Shown here: positions 40,727-41,931 of the stretch, one piece after another
How the letters are laid out: every line of letters begins with the position of its first letter
How positions within the stretch are numbered: the first letter of the stretch is position 1
Source of the DNA: an uncultured Mycoplasma sp.
GTDB lineage: Bacteria > Bacillota_I > Bacilli_A > Mycoplasmatales > Metamycoplasmataceae
Assembly (NCBI GenBank): GCA_947040455.1
Contig: CAMRBN010000007.1
Location: forward strand, 1 to 41,931
Length of the DNA stretch: 41,931 nt
Direction: 5' to 3'
Program-made: the position numbers and the translations under genes
Notes under the pieces: generated by a model
The model's input: only the letters and a program-made list of their open reading frames with translations
What the model was told of the DNA's origin: nothing
Database searches by the model: none

Positions 40727-41931
40727 GTGCAAAAAAAGGTTAAAAATGTTTTAATAGGAACTTCTGTTTTGGGTTTACTAGGTACAACAATAATTGTTGG
40801 AAACACAATCAACAACGGAAATGAAAAAGTAATCAACCATTTGAAAGAAATAAAAGGAGTAAATAGTAGTGTTAAAACAACAACTTCAACACTTTTAAAT
40901 CAAGAGATTGTTCAAGCTATTGGTTGAGATACTAAAACAACAATAACTTTAGAGGACTGAAAAACACAAGCTCCAAATGTAACTGAAACATTTCAATCAT
41001 TTATGAATAATACTTTATTGACATCAATAGAAATTCCCTCATCAATCCAAGTATTGGGAGAAAATACTTTTTCATCTAATGTAAATTTAAAAAATGTAAA
41101 ATTTGAAGATAATTCTAAGTTAACAACTATTGGTAATAATGCTTTTGGTGGAACTACTGCTTTAAATATTATCAAAATACCTAAATCTGTAGCATATTTA
41201 AACACTATGGTTTTTGATAGTTCTGGAATTAGCAATATAGTGTTTGAACCTAATTCTGTTTTGAATACTATTGGTAGTTATGCATTTGGTCCAAACTTGC
41301 TATCTATAAAAATTCCAGAATCAACAAAAGTTATTCAAAAATCAGCTTTTTCAAATGCAACAAACTTAAATGAAATTACAATGTCTTCTAACTTTAAAAC
41401 CTGAGGAATTATTCAAATGATACATTATGGTTTTACAAAAACTCAATGAGATAGTGTAATTTGAAGTAACCCACCAAGCCAAGCAACTATTTTAACCAAG
41501 CAAGTTATTAAAAATATTGGTTGAGATACTAAAACAACAATAACTTTAGAGGACTGAAAAACACATGCACCTAATGTAATTGAAATAAGTGCAGATGCAT
41601 TTACAAATAACGTAATTTTAACTTCAATTGAAATTCCAAGCAATATTGAAACTATAGCTGCGACTTCTTTTGGTGGAACAACTTCTTTGACAACAATATC
41701 TATGCACATATCCATGAAAACGCCTGCTTTAAGTTATGGATTTTCTCAAGAACAATGAGATGCAATAAATTGAATTTCTAAATTAACAGGAACAACTTTA
41801 AATTTAAAAATAATAAAAAAATTAGGTTGAGATACTAAAACAGAAATAACTTTGGTAGATTGAGAAATGATTCCTGATGTAATTGAAATAAGTGCAGATG
41901 CATTTACAAATAACGTAATTTTAACTTCAAT
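40727..41931 (+). CDS. BspA-like leucine-rich-repeat surface protein (3' end outside window)
   Basis: The first 401 codons of a larger protein, start GTG with AAAGGAGA 4 bases upstream. Residues 1-30 (QKKVKNVLIGTSVLGLLGTTIIVGN) form an uncleaved or cleaved signal/anchor without a lipobox cysteine. From about residue 64 it consists of modules that start with GWDTKT.ITLEDWK, followed by BspA/LRR_5-type repeats such as LTSIEIPSSIQVLGENTF, LTTIGNNAFGGTTALNIIKIP and FTNNVILTSIEIPSNIETIA. Module starts are at 40922, 41519 and 41825. All Trp are TGA. Such LRR_5 proteins are secreted or surface-bound adhesins in bacteria and protists. Near-identical DNA repeats suggest length variation between strains. 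Confidence 0.87.
40918..41565 (+). repeat. 51-base exact direct repeat (40918-40968, 41515-41565)
   Basis: Two identical copies, 597 bases (199 codons) apart, encode IGWDTKTTITLEDWKT. A third, diverged copy begins at 41822-41825 (ggttgagatactaaaacag). Confidence 0.9.
41574..41931 (+). repeat. At least 55-base exact direct repeat (41574-41628, 41877-41931)
   Basis: Two identical copies, 303 bases apart; the second runs into the window edge, so the true repeat may be longer. They encode VIEISADAFTNNVILTS. Confidence 0.9.

Noticed and set aside
1-41931. Search for tRNA, rRNA, tmRNA, RNase P RNA and 4.5S RNA patterns
   Set aside because: No GC-richer island with the T-loop consensus and no known conserved RNA core sequence was noticed by eye; a covariance-model scan was not possible here.

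Overview
The window reads as chromosome of a mollicute (Mycoplasma in the broad sense). It is very AT-rich, densely packed, and uses UGA as a tryptophan codon: most long genes (dnaE, polC, pcrA, lepA, pepF, nagA, ftsY and others) are intact only under genetic code 4. The presence of both PolC and DnaE, an exonuclease-only PolA, lipoprotein and repeat-rich surface genes, and very small intergenic gaps all fit. The genus cannot be fixed from sequence alone. Thirty-five protein genes are described, two of them cut by the window edges. No tRNA, rRNA, CRISPR array, insertion sequence or prophage was seen, and no gene-free stretch exceeds 300 bases.

Layout. 1-474: end of a Q/P-rich repeat protein with a SHOCT-like tail. 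544-4312: dnaE and a 5'-3' exonuclease. 4322-6847 (minus): a small membrane protein and lepA. 6921-8552 (plus): a full-length phosphohexomutase homologue that has lost its catalytic motifs. 8559-13917 (minus): an operon of a GT2-like protein, an RDD membrane protein, PcrA helicase and a membrane-anchored degenerate GGDEF/EAL-like protein. 13966-15303 (minus): asnS. 15572-20900 (plus): dnaX, ebfC, recR, tmk, holB and rsmI, a clamp-loader, recombination and dTMP cluster typical of Firmicutes relatives, followed by a HAD phosphatase (20925-21743). 21761-24118 (minus): pepF and apt. 24268-30271: M42 aminopeptidase, amino-acid permease, glutathione peroxidase, nagA-nagB and cutC, a peptide and amino-sugar scavenging block. 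30279-38272 (minus): ftsY, ylxM, pyrH, frr, cdsA and polC. 38364-41931 (plus): a lipoprotein, a polytopic membrane protein and a BspA-like repeat surface protein running off the window.

Three themes stand out. First, four proteins keep an enzyme fold but lack the active-site residues: the phosphohexomutase-like, GT2-like and EAL-like proteins, which sit within 7 kb of each other, and the PHP domain of PolC. Second, ten genes, mostly informational, have a TATAAT-like -10 box ending only 6-11 bases before the start codon, which predicts leaderless or nearly leaderless mRNAs; surface-protein and metabolic genes instead have longer leaders with Shine-Dalgarno sites. Third, all six convergent gene pairs are separated by only 5-17 bases, so terminators must lie inside the opposing coding sequence, and hairpins with T-runs are visible at three or four of them.
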